Below are positions 32,628-42,665 of a stretch of DNA of 64,000 nt, piece by piece. The position numbers and the translations under genes were made by a program. This DNA comes from Euglena gracilis. Taxonomy: Eukaryota; Euglenida; Euglenophyceae; Euglenales. Numbering within the stretch: position 1 is the stretch's first letter; each line of letters begins with the position of its first letter. A model generated the notes under the pieces. It worked only from the letters and a program-made list of their open reading frames with translations, did not search any database and was not told the origin of the DNA. The stretch lies in the NCBI GenBank assembly GCA_039621445.1, contig CP154956.1:85246474-85310473 (forward strand), given 5' to 3'.

Positions 32628-34739
32628 ATGATGACCGGTTCCCTCGCCGTTGTAGTCCGCAACGCTCTGCCCGCCAGCCCAACCAGTGCCCAATTTTTGG
32701 CAGGGTTGGGGACCGCCTTGCAGCCTGAAGGTGATGCGCCCGACACCGCCCTGTTTGGGGACACTTTTGCCAAAAAACCGAGGGCCAGGGGTGGTCAGGA
32801 AAAGGCTGCACAGGGTAGTTTGGGCCCTTTGCAGGATTTTCAAAAAACTCTGGACCACAAAAATTGCGTCATCGAGAAATTGGATGACTGGTTTGCGGCC
32901 TTCGCAAAATTAACGGTGGATGTGGAGTATCTTTTTGATACTCCACAAGAAAAAACGGACGCTTTGTCCCAGCGGCAACAACTTTGTGCCGAGGCCGGGG
33001 TTTCAATGCGGAGTTGGGCGCCGTCAACGCTGAAAACGAATTTAAATGCTGCGGCAGCGTATTACAAGAAAGCCGGAGGCATCGGAACGGTCGTTCCAGG
33101 GGAAGCCACGTTTGTTCCCCAAGTGTTCCCCAAATTCATTTTGGAAGTGATGTGGAGTTTGCCATGCCACGTCGGGACCGTCGGGGGGAACGCAAGTGGC
33201 GGCCCCCAGACCCGTGGCGGCCCCCCCCCTCCCACCCCCCAACCACCACAAATTGCCGTGCTTTCTGACCAGCGGGAGGGGAGGAATTGCGGGGCGTTAT
33301 GAGGGGCTTAGCTGGAAAACAGAAGAAAAAAAAAAAACAAAAAAAAGGAAAAAAGGAAAATGGGGATGCCAACCGTCGGGAACGCCAAGTGGCGGCCCAG
33401 CGGGAGGAAATTGCCGTGCTTTCTGAGGCTGAGCTGGAAAAACTGGTGGACAGCACAAATTGGCGGTCTTTTTGGAAGCACAGCGGACAAATCTCCTCAT
33501 CCTGGCTTATCAGCTGGGCTCCAGGCCAGAAAGTTTACAACAACTTTGTGTTGGAAATTTCCATCCCACACAGACGCCCGATGGCTTGGAACTTTTGGTC
33601 AAGTTCGGCTGCATGAAAAACCTGCAGCCGAAGCCGGGCAACGTGGGGAAGCCACCGCATGAGCAACTTCTCCTCCCGAACCCAAACCAGAAGTTGTGTG
33701 CGGTGGAAGCCTGGAAGCGCCAGCTGAAAATGTTGCCACGGGGGGAGGCTTCCCCTCGGGAAGCCCCATTTTGGTTGTCCGCTAGGGTGGGTGGCAAGCC
33801 TGGGGAGGGGGCAAAGCCAGCCACCTACTCGACTTTCAAGGGGGCAGCGGAGTGGGCTGCAAAGGTGTTGGACCGGCACGTCACCTTCAAGGACCTGGCG
33901 CGTCGCCCGTTTGTTACAAAGCTGGCAAACGCCATCGGTGCGCACGATGCAGCCAAGGCGGTGGGCATTGTGCCCCGCACAGTGGATCGCTACCATCGTG
34001 CGGGGCGCGATGACCTGCTTCGCCGGGCCGCCCGCGTTGCCGTTCAGGTTGTTTTCTTTAAAAAAAACATCTTTTTCGCTGCAAAAATCTCCAGTCACCA
34101 CTGAAGGTGCAGAAGACCGAACTGAAGATGGAGCTCAAGTCGGAGCCCGAACCTCTGCCAGACTCGGACTCCGATATTGAGGTTCCTCAATATCGTGCGT
34201 TCCCATTTTTCTCTCCACTGCCCCAGATTTTGCAAGACGGTCGTGACCCTCTGCCGAGCATTCCGCTGGCTGACACCGTCAGGCTATTGCCTGCAGAGCG
34301 GGTGTGGTACAACTGATTAATTCTTTTCCAAGTCCTCTCTTGTCAGCCACCCGTCGACCCCGACGACCTCACCATCGACGACCTGAGCCAGTACCGCCGG
34401 CAGATGTTCGCCCTCTCCCGGTCGGACTACAACCACGCCGCCTTCTGTGCCCCACCGGCGGCGGAGGGTGCGGCCGTCATCAGCGACCTCAGCAACACCC
34501 CCAACCCCTTCGCCCCTTTCCGTGCGCGGGTGGTGACCACGGAGGTAAAAGTGGAGGGTGACAGTTGCACTGTTTGTGGTTTCGCTATGAAAACTCGTGG
34601 GGACAAACGCCCAGTGATGTGTGATGTGTGTCATGAGTACCGCCACCTGTCGTGTGCTGGCCTTGCGATGCCCCCCCGGTATGGCTCTTGGTGTTGCTCT
34701 CGTTGCGAGGGTGCACCCCGTTCTGTTTCCCCATCGTAA
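32628..34739 (+). pseudogene. tyrosine recombinase + PHD finger protein, family 1 (frameshifted)
   Basis: Starts MMTGSLAVVVRNALPASP with FLAGLGTAL (N-terminal motif shared with families 2 and 3). A middle helical region follows (QKTLDHKNCVIEKLDDWF, LKTNLNAAAAYYKKAGG). A duplicated, G- and A-tract-rich stretch at 33,180-33,410 breaks the frame. Then comes EAELEKLVDSTNWRS and, after a one-base deletion in a T-run at about 33,471, EAQRTNLLILAYQLGSRPES (box I arginine). The C-terminal AVGIVPRTVDRYHRAG holds the likely nucleophile Tyr, although it also resembles a helix-turn-helix. Donor at 34,048; a short acidic exon (SEPEPLPDSDSD); a 45-nt intron 34,302-34,346; then the PHD exon. Proposed role: site-specific strand exchange of its own element. 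Inactive as read. Confidence 0.7.
34347..34739 (+). CDS. PHD-finger exon of the family 1 element protein
   Basis: After a TCTTGTCAG acceptor the frame reads DDLTIDDLSQYRRQMFALSR, then a zinc finger with full C4HC3 spacing: CTVC, CDVCHEYRHLSC and WCCSRC, with the Trp two residues before the next-to-last Cys as in canonical PHD fingers. It ends SVSPS-TAA at 34,737. The finger is intact in copies A, B and C, while the recombinase half is broken in all three. PHD fingers usually bind histone tails, so a role in chromatin-guided insertion is a reasonable inference. Confidence 0.8.
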   Translation, partial: PPVDPDDLTIDDLSQYRRQMFALSRSDYNHAAFCAPPAAEGAAVISDLSNTPNPFAPFRARVVTTEVKVEGDSCTVCGFAMKTRGDKRPVMCDVCHEYRHLSCAGLAMPPRYGSWCCSRCEGAPRSVSPS

Positions 34740-34960
34740 TGTGTTCGCTTACCGGCAATACGTTTTGCCCCGTAATCGCTACGGCTGTGGCTACTTGTAT
34801 GCCTAGCAATACCCTCCCCCTTTCCCTGCAACCTTCACAACCACTCACCATCCGCCGCCACCGATCAATCATATTGTGGCGCGCTGCATTTCTGTGTCCC
34901 ATCCCTCTGCAGACAAGGATATTTTTGGTTCTGCGGTCGCAGTCGTCCTTTTTTTGGTAG
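34739..34960 (+). CDS. small frame overlapping the PHD stop (TAATG), uncertain
   Basis: The stop TAA at 34,737 overlaps an ATG at 34,739. The 73-codon frame begins MCSLTGNTFCPVIATAVATC. The diverged short elements (for example at 53.1 kb, minus strand) read MCLLAGNMFCPVISAAVATC in the same frame. The complementary strand is also open here, so conservation may reflect a DNA-level function. Translation would need reinitiation, which is unusual in eukaryotes. Confidence 0.2.
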   Translation: MCSLTGNTFCPVIATAVATCMPSNTLPLSLQPSQPLTIRRHRSIILWRAAFLCPIPLQTRIFLVLRSQSSFFW

Positions 34961-35261
34961 AAAAAAATCATCACATCCGGACGCCGGGCTTTGGACAGAA
35001 CCGGCGTTCCTAACGCCGGGCTTTAGGACAGAACCGGCGTCCGAAAGCCCATGGGGGGGGACGCCGGTTCTGTCCTGAGCCCGGCGTCTCAAACGCCGGC
35101 TTAAATCTCCAGAAGGGGGGGGGTAGTGCAAAAAAATGGTGGTCGGCCGGACCACCACAGGTCGGCCCAACCATGGTCGGCCCGACCACCACGACGGCGA
35201 CCACCGGAAATCCGCCCGGGGCCGGGGGGGAGGGGGGTTCGGGGACCCGAACTTGACTACC

Positions 35262-35570
35262 TAGCCTCCAATGTACACAGTCTGTTCACATCAGTGTCAT
35301 TTTGATTTCCCGCAACATTGGAGGTTCAGAGCCGACCCCCTCGGCACAGCATGCCGAACCATACCAATAAATTTTCCTTTGGGAAATTCCAGCTCCACCC
35401 TGGGGGACTGACCCCCTCGGCTGGTGGCCGAGGGTCCTCGTCAGACGTGCTGAACCTCCATTGTGGGCATTTTTAGGGGAAAAGCCGATTTTCCTGAAAT
35501 TAAATCAGTTTCATAGTCCGGGTATTATGGACAAGAAGGAAATCAAAATGACACTGACGTGAACAGACAG
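35262..35570. repeat. nested inverted repeat (fold-back)
   Basis: CTGTTCACATCAGTGTCATT and TTTGATTTCC on the left pair with GGAAATCAAA and ATGACACTGACGTGAACAG on the right. An inner pair ACATTGGAGGTTCAG / CTGAACCTCCATTGT surrounds CCCCCTCGGC copies. No gene, boundaries approximate. Confidence 0.7.
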
Positions 35571-36055
35571 TTTTTGAATTCCTTGGCCAATTTCAACCAG
35601 TTTGGTCCAAATTGGGTCAATTTCATGGTCATCTGGAAGGATTTTCTGAATGACCAAACAAAACTCACCACTGGCACACGCACAAAAAAAGCACCGCGGG
35701 GGTGGTTCGGGAGGGGGGGGGAACTGTGGCCAACTGCCCCCGCCCGTTTTCTTTGGCGTCACCCAAATTTGTATAACCCCCCCCTGAATGACCCCCCTTC
35801 TGTCCAAGCCAGGACCCCGGGGGGCCACTTGGGGGGGGGGGGTCGGAAAACAAAATTTTGAATCCGTGGTTGGGCCGATTTCGAGACTTTAAAAGTCTTA
35901 AATCTTCGCCCAAACACAGTTCTTGTCACAGATATCACCCCCCACCAGTTTTGGAGGAAATTTTGTGTGAAATTCGTGATCCACACCATTTTTTCCATCA
36001 GGTCAAAAATTTTTCGCAAAACTTTCAAAAAATCAGATGTTTTATGACCATTTTT
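35571..36055. other. no gene recognised
   Basis: G/C tracts and unique DNA with weak coding-like frames only. Confidence 0.35.
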
Positions 36056-37612
36056 ATACACAAATTGTGGCTGAGCCCAGATTTCAGCCTGAAAACGTGT
36101 TCAGCCAGGGGGCCCCCGAAGGGGGCCCCCTGAACACGTTTTCAGGCTGAAATCTGGGCTCAGCCACAATTTGTTTAAAAACGTGTTCAGAGCCCGCCAA
36201 ATGCCTGCCCTGAAATTCGTGGTCATGATTCACGCAAGGGGTCAAAAACGCGAATTTGTGAAATTCGGACCCAAAAAACGGCGCCCTCACTGAAAACGTG
36301 CCTGAACACAGATGCCTTCACTGAAAACGTGTCATTGCCACAAATGCCCTCACTGAAAACGTGCCTGAACACAGATGCCTTCATTGAAAACGTGTCATTG
36401 CCACAAATGCCCTCACTGAAAACGTGTCACCCCCCCCCTTTTTTTCTTTTTTTTCCTTTTTCCCGCAGCCCTGCCAATATGGCCAAACGCACGGCAAACT
36501 TTGTGAATGGTCTTTTGCCACCACCCCCTAGGACGGAACTGTTCCTGGCTGCTCTCGCGGTATACCAGCAAGATGCCAAGAAGCCGAAGGTTGACCCCCT
36601 TCATGGCACCTTGCTGGCACAGGGCAACACAAAGAAAAAGTCCGGCTCCGTGGGTGCAGAGCTTGCTGCTGTTGCCAACTGTTTGGAGTTCGCCAAACTG
36701 TGTCAACATCGGCAAGCCTCTTATCCTGAGCTGGATGCTTTCTTTGTTGCCTGGACGGGATGGGAGCTGGAACCCAGCCTGTTGTTCGATGAGGCGAGCG
36801 TCATCGAACAATGTGTGGCTCAACGTGAGCAGCAGTCGGGAACTTTGTTCGTTTCAGGGAATCGTTCGGCAACCTCTTTTCAGACATACGTGAATGCCGT
36901 CGCTCGGGCATTCCGCAAAACAACGACCGAGGGAGTAGTGTTGCCTTCCTCAGAGCGCCAATTCCCCCACTTCAACGAGATGTTTTCGCGTTCCCTGGAG
37001 CGCGAACGCGCGCGGAAGGCAGTGTCAACGGCGGTTCGGCCTCCAGCTGACGTGTTGCAGCCTGAAGAGTTGGACCAGTTGCTGAAGGGGGTGAACTGGT
37101 CCAACGCTTATGAGGCGCAACGAGCGAACATCCTGGTGGTGGGTTTCACCACTGGCCTCCGCAGTGAGGTGTTGAGTCGGCTGGAGATTGGTTCCTTCAC
37201 AGAGGGGGTTACAGTGGATGGCAGAAAAATGTTTTCATTGCCAAGATTTGCGGCGGCCACCAAAGTATGGCTCTTTTTTGTGTAAAGCCTGTCGTGTGCC
37301 GTGATTTTCGCCCCTTCCCTGTCGTTGTGCCAAGGCAACCTAGCCTTCTTGTTGTCGTCTTCTTCGTGTTGTAGAGTGCCCCGACCCGCCTCACCCGTTG
37401 AGGACCACCCGGCCTCTCAACCGCACGCCGATTTTTCATGATAGCGATTTTCGTTTCTTGCTGGGGGTTGCCACAAATGCCCTCACTGAAAACGTGCCTG
37501 AACACAGATGCCTTCACTGAAAACGTGTCATTGCCACAAATGCCCTCATTGAAAACGTGTTCATGACCACGAATTTCAGGGCAGGCATTTGGCGGGCTGA
37601 ACACGTTTTTAA
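36056..37612 (+). mobile_element. Crypton-like tyrosine recombinase element, family 2
   Basis: The left end is a long palindrome (about 36,056-36,105 pairing with 36,131-36,174) ending in GAAAACGTGTTCA, followed by direct repeats of CACTGAAAACGTGCCTGAAC and GCCACAAATGCCCTC. The same repeats return at 37,469-37,560. The right end CGGGCTGAACACGTTTTT is the inverse of the inner left sequence. It carries one gene (36,479). A 96-bp derivative with only the two ends lies at 29,394. Confidence 0.75.
36479..37374 (+). pseudogene. tyrosine recombinase, family 2, truncated after box I
   Basis: The start MAKRTANFVNGLLPPPPR follows a pyrimidine tract and CCGCAG acceptor-like site. Collinear with family 3 through LLAQGNTKKKSG, LEFAKLC and ASVIEQCVAQR. 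The core reads PEELDQLLKGVNWSNAYEAQ and ILVVGFTTGLRSEVLSRLEI, the latter matching recombinase box I with its catalytic Arg. Family 1 aligns here (NW, EAQR, G-x-R, then GSF or GNF). The uninterrupted frame stops at 37,285. A likely intron (37,265-37,374) leads to a short Pro/Thr-rich exon. The second half of the catalytic domain, including the Tyr, is absent, so the product would be inactive. Confidence 0.75.
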
Positions 37613-37740
37613 CTTACGAAAAATTTCGTTCATGTTCCGGCCGGACCCCGGAGGGCCACTTAGGGGGGGGGGGTAATGGTAATTTTAATTTTCCTTTGGT
37701 CAACTGGAAAAAAAAACATGACCAGCCAAATTCCGGGACA

Positions 37741-37775
<35 letters not shown>

Positions 37776-38018
37776 CGCCGGGGGGGAGGGGGGGGCAGGG
37801 TGGGTGGGTCCGGCCGAGCCCCCCCCCCCTGGGGGGTCCCCCCAGAGGGGGGTGGGATAGAGGTCGACAAGCCGTGGCCAATGGTCGGCTTGTCCACGGT
37901 TGGCCCAACCTCCGGAATTGCCATGAAAGTGCAGGAAATGTGTCTTGGAGAAACTGGTCAACCCCCCCCCCCAGTTTTCGCCCCGTTGGGTGGGGCAGAC
38001 CATCAAAAGGTAACTCTA
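37613..38018. other. G/C tracts and decayed element end
   Basis: A long G run at 37,742-37,773 and TGGCCAATGGTCGGCTTGTC at 37,875 resemble a degraded palindrome-array terminus. A plus-strand frame at 37.9-38.1 kb is not convincing. Confidence 0.4.
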
Positions 38019-38398
38019 ATGGAAGGGACAAAGTCCAAAGTTTTGGGACTTAAATTCAAGTGCCAACACCGCCGGATGATGGGAAAGCAGCCTGCTCTGC
38101 ACACCTGGATTGTACTTGAGGGGAAGTAAGTCGATGTTGGAAGTTAGCGACAGGACTGTCCGAAAACTGAAAAGTTGAAAACTGCTTTGGAGAAAAAAAC
38201 TGGAACCAAGCGCGTCCAGAGCTCACCGCCACCCCCCATAACTCGAATCCCCCCCCGGCGGACGATCCTGGCTGGCCATAGGCCGAATACTGGTTGGTTG
38301 CATAGGAAGGGAAAGAATTGGTGTAAGACCAAGCTGATGAATCGTTGTTCACACCAAAGGGTTGTGTAAAACCAGAACCATTATACCACATCACGTCT
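38019..38398 (-). CDS. putative gene fragment, Gly/Ser/Tyr/Asn-rich protein
   Basis: The minus strand after a TTTTCTCTCAG acceptor (38,399) reads MWYNGSGFTQPFGVNN, WSYTNSFPSYATNQYSAYGQ and GSSAGGGFELWG, then a GTGAGC donor near 38,223. After a further acceptor-like CCTCAAG near 38,119 the frame YNPGVQSRLLSHHPAVLALE continues to CPFH and a stop at about 38,019. The composition and splice signals look like a genuine gene, possibly one with a low-complexity Tyr/Gly/Asn domain. No family recognised and upstream exons not resolved. Could be a host gene remnant. Confidence 0.4.
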
Positions 38399-38599
38399 GA
38401 GAGAAAAAATAGACGAACGAAAAACGCGTCATTAATCGCAGTTATTCTCGCGTGCCTGTTGTCGCTTTTGGCGGGTCTGCGAAAACAAAAGACTTCATGG
38501 TGAAAATGAGTTTTCAGAGAACAAAATTTTATCTTTTTTAAGATTTCCACCTGTCCTGAAATTTCTGACCATTCACCACCATCCAGGCTGATGCACAAC

Positions 38600-39815
38600 C
38601 ATCATCTCATCTGTGAAGACATTGATCTTTTCCATTTTTGGGAACATTTTTGGCTTGATATGGTCCCCATCCCCACCCAATCCCTTCCCCAAATCCCTTT
38701 ACGCCCAACGGGAACAGCATGGTCCACGGGGGAGGGAGGGGGACCTAAGTCCCCCACCCCCCCCGAGATATTCCCATCTCGAACAACCCAAAAGGGTCAT
38801 TTTTGTCAACTTTTTGGACGAGATTTTTGCAGAATAAGCGCGTTCCAAAAAATGAATTTTGAAAATGTCAAAACCCCCTGGGCAACATGGCATTCACCTT
38901 TCCCGCCGCTTGTCCCCCCCGACCCCCCCCTCTGTGCCTAGCTTCCCCAAGGAAAAAAAATTCGTGAAAAAATCACGACTTTTTTGCGACCCAAAAATGG
39001 CCAAAAATGACCAATTAATTTCGGATACAAAATGGCAAATTTGGGGGCCGCGCGCTCCGCGCGCAGCCCAAAAAGATTTTTTTTTAATGAAAAATGTCCC
39101 AAAATGGCCAAAAATGACCAGTTTTTGGATCCAAAAATCATCGATTCTAGGACGCGCGCCGCCCGCATGGCCGCCCTCGGACCTCCCCCCCCCCGCGGCC
39201 GCTCGCCCCCCCCCCCCTCTACCCCCCACTGTGCCTAGCCTCCATAGGAGAGTCATGGGAGAGTTAGAAAACCTCTACCTCCACTTCTACCTCTATCCCT
39301 CAACCTCTCTCCAGCCCTGCCCAAAACCCCAAGTCTTTGCCAAATAGGGGGGGAATCCCCCCATGCCCGGCCAAAGGTCCCAGGTGGATGATTGGCTATG
39401 GAGGTTAGGCAGGGGTGGGGTGGGGGGGGGGGGGGTGCTCCGCCCCCAAAGTAATTTCATGGAGAAACTTCACTGGTGAAGTTCACCGGTGAAGTTTGTC
39501 CATGTATTTACAATGAAGAGGGGGAGGGGTGGGAGGTCCCGCCCGAAAAACCCAAAGTTCACCGCCTGATCTCCAATGACGATCCCGGAGGAGACCGACC
39601 ACTGGAGGTCGATAAGAATAGCCAATGAACCGCATTACCCCCCCCTTTTTCAAAAGCAAAACAAAGAGGGACCAATAACCCACCCCCCACGTATAATCCC
39701 CCCTCCGGGGGCCGACCATCGAACCAGATTCCACAACCCCCGTCATAGAAGGATGATTGGGGAGGGGGGTTTATGGGGTGCCCCAAGCACCCCCCCCCCC
39801 CGTGGGGTGGGCACC
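38600..39815. other. repeat fragments, no confident gene
   Basis: 38,930-39,250 contains two CTGTGCCTAGC-ended C/G-rich blocks, inverted relatives of 28.1-28.3 kb. 39,470-39,500 has TTCACTGGTGAAGTTCACCG palindromes. 39,575-39,660 is a decayed Mutator-like terminus (GACGATCCCGGAGG, AACCGCATTACCCCCCCC). Confidence 0.5.
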
Positions 39816-39823
39816 CGACTAAG

Positions 39824-40251
39824 CATAGCTGGCACTTCGTTTAAAACGAAGTCAAAAAAAACACGTTTTTTTTTAAAAAAAACATGTTTTTTTTTAAAAA
39901 AAACAAAAAAAACGCCATTGAGGGTCCAGGGCAAAAAAATTTTTTGCCTTTAATTTTAGCTTTTTTTTGCCCATCCTCAGGCAGAGAAAGACACCAAATT
40001 TGGGATGTTTCAAGTTGAAACACCCCAAAATGGCAGAAAAATGCCCTATTTTGACCATTCTTGTTGATGACACCCAAAAGTATTGGTTTTCAAGTCATTT
40101 GAGCTAAGATTGGTTCACCCTTGCGATCAAAGGCAAAATTTGGACCATCATTTTCCCCTTTGTTTTTTTTGCCGTTTTTTTTGCTCGTTTTTTTTAATAA
40201 AAAACAAAAAAAAAGTTTTTTTTAAAAAAAACAAAAAAAACGCCAGCTATG
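39824..40251. mobile_element. hAT-like MITE CATAGCTGGC, copy 1, 8-bp TSD
   Basis: Ends CATAGCTGGC and GCCAGCTATG. The direct repeat CGACTAAG flanks it (39,816-39,823 and 40,252-40,259). The interior has T7-8/A7-8 fold-backs (AACACGTTTTTTTT) near both ends and a unique middle. 428 bp, non-coding. Confidence 0.9.
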
Positions 40252-40803
40252 CGACTAAGCACAAGCCTGTATGTGACGGGGTCCACACACAGATACCAAA
40301 CACACACGCGGTAGACTGGGGGTCCTGGGTGGTCGGCCGACTACCCAATTGGTCGGCCGACTAGGCCTGGTCGGCAGCTAGTCGGCGAGACGGGGTGGGG
40401 GGGGTCCTGGGTGGTCGGCGGATTAGTCGGCCGACCACCCACTCTAATGTATTTACGGGCCAGTCTCGCCGACTTTTTATGAAGAAAATTGTATGCAAAC
40501 TAGTCGGTGGCTAGTCGGTGGTCATAAAAATGGTTTGTGTCGGGTCCAAACAACCCGGAAATGGTCCGGATGGGTCCAAATAAGTGCCTTACACCAACAG
40601 GAACATCCTCAGATGGAGATCTTTGGTCGGTGGGGGGTCGGTGGGCCCTTGATGGGGGTCCGGAGGGGTAAAAAACCAATGATGAAACAGGGATTACATG
40701 AAAATCCTTTAGAAATGCAAGCATTCTGCATCTCGACAGGCTGAAAACTCCCCCCTCCACCCCCATCCGAGCCTCAGATAACAAAATCCCTTCTGTGTTG
40801 GCA

Positions 40804-41246
40804 AGGCTGCATAGAGGTAGAGGGATAGAGGTAGAGGTAGAGGTAGAGGTAGAGGTAGAGGTAGAGGTTTTCCAACCTCCTCTATCCCTCTATGTCACCT
40901 CTATGTCAAAAACCAAAGAAAAATGGCCTTACTGAAGGAATTTTTTTGCAAGCAAAGGGGAAATACATGAAAAATTTCAGAATTGTTCAATGTGGTCACA
41001 TAACTGCACCAATAAATTTCAAAACCACCAACCCACGTATTGTTTCTCATCCCCTCGCCGTTTTGTATGTGTTTTCATGCACAATTGCCATTTTCCGAGC
41101 ATATGGGGTGTTTTATGACCCCATTTGAGGCCATTTTGGTCCATTTTATGGACATAGAGGTGACATAGAGGTAGAGGTAGAGGTAGAGGTGGTTGACATA
41201 GAGGTAGAGGCCTTTGACCTCTACCTCTACCTCTATGCAGCCCTGG
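40804..41246. mobile_element. hAT-like MITE with TAGAGG repeats, 8-bp TSD
   Basis: Ends AGGCTGCATAGAGG and CCTCTATGCAGCCCTGG. Direct repeat TGTTGGCA on both sides (40,796-40,803 and 41,247-41,254). GGTAGA tandem runs in inverted orientation occupy both ends, so the whole can fold. Non-coding. Confidence 0.75.
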
Positions 41247-41259
41247 TGTTGGCATCATA

Positions 41260-41440
41260 CCCCCCCCCCCCCTTTATTGTCCCCCCCCTTTTATTGTCCC
41301 TTGGCCCCGGCCGACGGGGGGTTTTTTTTGGCCCGGCCAATGAAATTCCTTTGGTACCCCTTTATTGTCCCCCCCCCCCTTTATTGTCCGGTCGGGCCTC
41401 CAGGGGGCAGGTCGGTGGGACAATAAAGGGGGGGGGGTGG
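41260..41440. mobile_element. TA-flanked MITE, family P copy 1
   Basis: C-tract plus TTTATTGTCCC at the left and GGGACAATAAA plus G-tract at the right; TA at 41,258-41,259 and 41,441-41,442. Internal CCCGGCCGACGGGG and GGCCAATGAAATTCCTTTGG are shared with copies at 55,414 and 55,751. Confidence 0.85.
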
Positions 41441-41572
41441 TACTCGGGGGCTAAGTCGTTTTGTGGCTCACTTTGGCATAGGCGGGGGGGGGGGGGCTCC
41501 GCCCCCCGCACCCCCCCCTCAAATAACAAAATCCCTTCTATGTTGGCAACATACTCCAGGGTTAAACCGGCG

Positions 41573-41739
41573 TTTGAGACGCCGGGTTCAGGACAGAACC
41601 GGCGTCCCCCCCCACGGGTTTTCCGGACGCCGGTTCTGCCCTAAAACCCGGCGTTAGGAACGCCGGTTTTGTCCAAAACCCGGCGTCCGGTTTTCATTCC
41701 CAAAAATGTCACCAAAAGTGCCCAAAAGTGACCCTAAGG
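41573..41739 (-). mobile_element. left end of a family 1-related recombinase element, cut by element F
   Basis: TAA then ACCGGCGTTTGAGACGCCGG, identical in layout to the left ends of the short elements at 53.1, 56.0 and 62.1 kb. It is followed by unrelated sequence up to element F at 41,740. The right end was not found. Confidence 0.6.
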
Positions 41740-42129
41740 GGCCCCGGTCGGAAAATCGCGGGTGACCAAATTACGGGTCGGCCCGACCATGGTCGGCCCG
41801 ACCACCTGGTCGGCCCGACCACCTGGTCGGCCCGACCACCTGGTCGGCGCGACAACATGGTAGGCCCGACCATGCTCGGGCGGAGCAGTGTGGGTCGGGC
41901 CGACCTGGTCGGTAGGAAACGCAATTATCCGCACCACCCCCCCCCCCCTTGTGGAGATTTAACCCCCCCCCCCCCCCTGAAAAAAACAAATCACCCCCAA
42001 ACCAGTCAAAACCCACTTAAATGGCTCCAGAACCCCCCAATCGGGGGTGAATATGCAAAAACTTGGGGGGGAAATGCCCATTTTGGGCCACTTTTGGGAA
42101 AAACATTGTCTTTGCATATACCTACAAAC

Positions 42130-42290
42130 TGGGTCAGGGTTAGGGTTTGGGTTAGGGTTCAGATTAGGGTTTGGTATAGGGTCAGGGTCAGGGTTTCGGG
42201 TTAGGGTTGGGGTTAGGGTTCGGATTACGTTTAAGGTTAGGGTTAGGTTTAGGATTTCGGGGTTGGGATTAGGCTTCGGGTTAGACGACC
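42130..42290. repeat. interstitial TTAGGG-like repeats inside element F
   Basis: Degenerate GGGTTAGGGTTT units between TTTGCATATACCTACAAACT and the cassette array. Element cargo, matching 25.33-25.51 kb in E. Confidence 0.9.
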
Positions 42291-42294
42291 AAGG

Positions 42295-42615
42295 GCGCCG
42301 AAGGCGCCATCCGACACTCATCCGACACGGGGGGGGGGGCGGGGGGTGCGGGGGGGGGGGGCGGAAGCCCCCCCCCCCCCGCTAGACGACCAAGGGCGCC
42401 GAAGGCGCCCTCCGACAATGGGCGTCTGATTACGCATGCTCACAAAACGGTCCGGCAGCAAAGGGATTTTGTTTTTGGGGGGCGGGGGGGGGGGGGTGCA
42501 GGGGGGGGGCGGCAGCCCCCCCCGCTAGACGACCAAGGGCGCCAAAGGCGCCCTCCGACAATGGGTGTCTGATTGCGCATGCTCACAAAACGGTCTGGCA
42601 GCAAAGGGATTTTGT
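42295..42615. repeat. hairpin cassette array type 3 in element F (left part)
   Basis: Two units of about 150 bp: a G/C hairpin, CTAGACGACCAAGGGCGCC/GAAGGCGCC, GTGTCTGATT, GCGCATGCTCACAAAACGG, AAAGGGATTTTGTT. The array continues beyond the nested insertion at 46,610-46,900. Confidence 0.85.
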
Positions 42616-42665
42616 TAAGCCGGCGTTTGAGACGCCGGGCTCAGGACAGAACCGGCGTCCCCCCC

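Larger units (their letters stand above)
32518..35100 (+). mobile_element. Crypton-like tyrosine recombinase element, family 1 copy A
   Basis: Bounded by TTA on both sides (32,515-32,517 and 35,101-35,103), i.e. TAA in the orientation used for copies B and C. Ends: CTACAAAAAAGAGGTCTCGG and AACGCCGGC. Subterminal hairpins are made of GACGCCGGTTCTGTCC with spacer variants. It encodes a recombinase plus PHD protein. It lost the long left-end fold-back still present in copies B and C (near 46.4-46.6 and 51.9-52.1 kb). It sits in the TTTAAGCCCC box of element D. Confidence 0.85.
31301..35223. mobile_element. Mutator-like element D carrying recombinase copy A
   Basis: Ends GGCTCCGTGCGG and CCGCCCGGGGCC with matching inverted repeats (GATTTCCGGTGGTCGCCGTC on both sides) and GGTCGGGCCGACCATGG words. 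Flanks GGAGGGGAG and GGGGGGGAG agree at 8 of 9 bases but are G-rich, so the TSD is weaker than in other elements. Inside: a hairpin repeat (31,511), hairpin cassettes (32,030), the CCCCCGATTGGGG block (32,370-32,500) and a recombinase transposon inserted at the TTTAAG box. Confidence 0.75.
40309..41570. mobile_element. palindrome-ended element L3, remnant with nested MITEs
   Basis: Begins GCGGTAGACTGGGG, then GGTCGGCCGACTACCC words, and an inverted stretch matching the right part of L1 (ATGGTCCGGATGGGTCCAAA). It ends in a type 2 cassette at 41,445-41,560. Two MITEs (40,804-41,246 and 41,260-41,440) lie inside the cassette sequence TTGGCAACATACTCGGGGGC. The right terminus is missing. Confidence 0.6.

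Noticed and set aside
33900-34050. Calling the family 1 C-terminus a simple helix-turn-helix protein
   Set aside because: VGIVPRTVDRYHRAG alone would fit, but the upstream box I region and its alignment with family 2 favour a tyrosine recombinase. The alternative stays open for the Tyr assignment.
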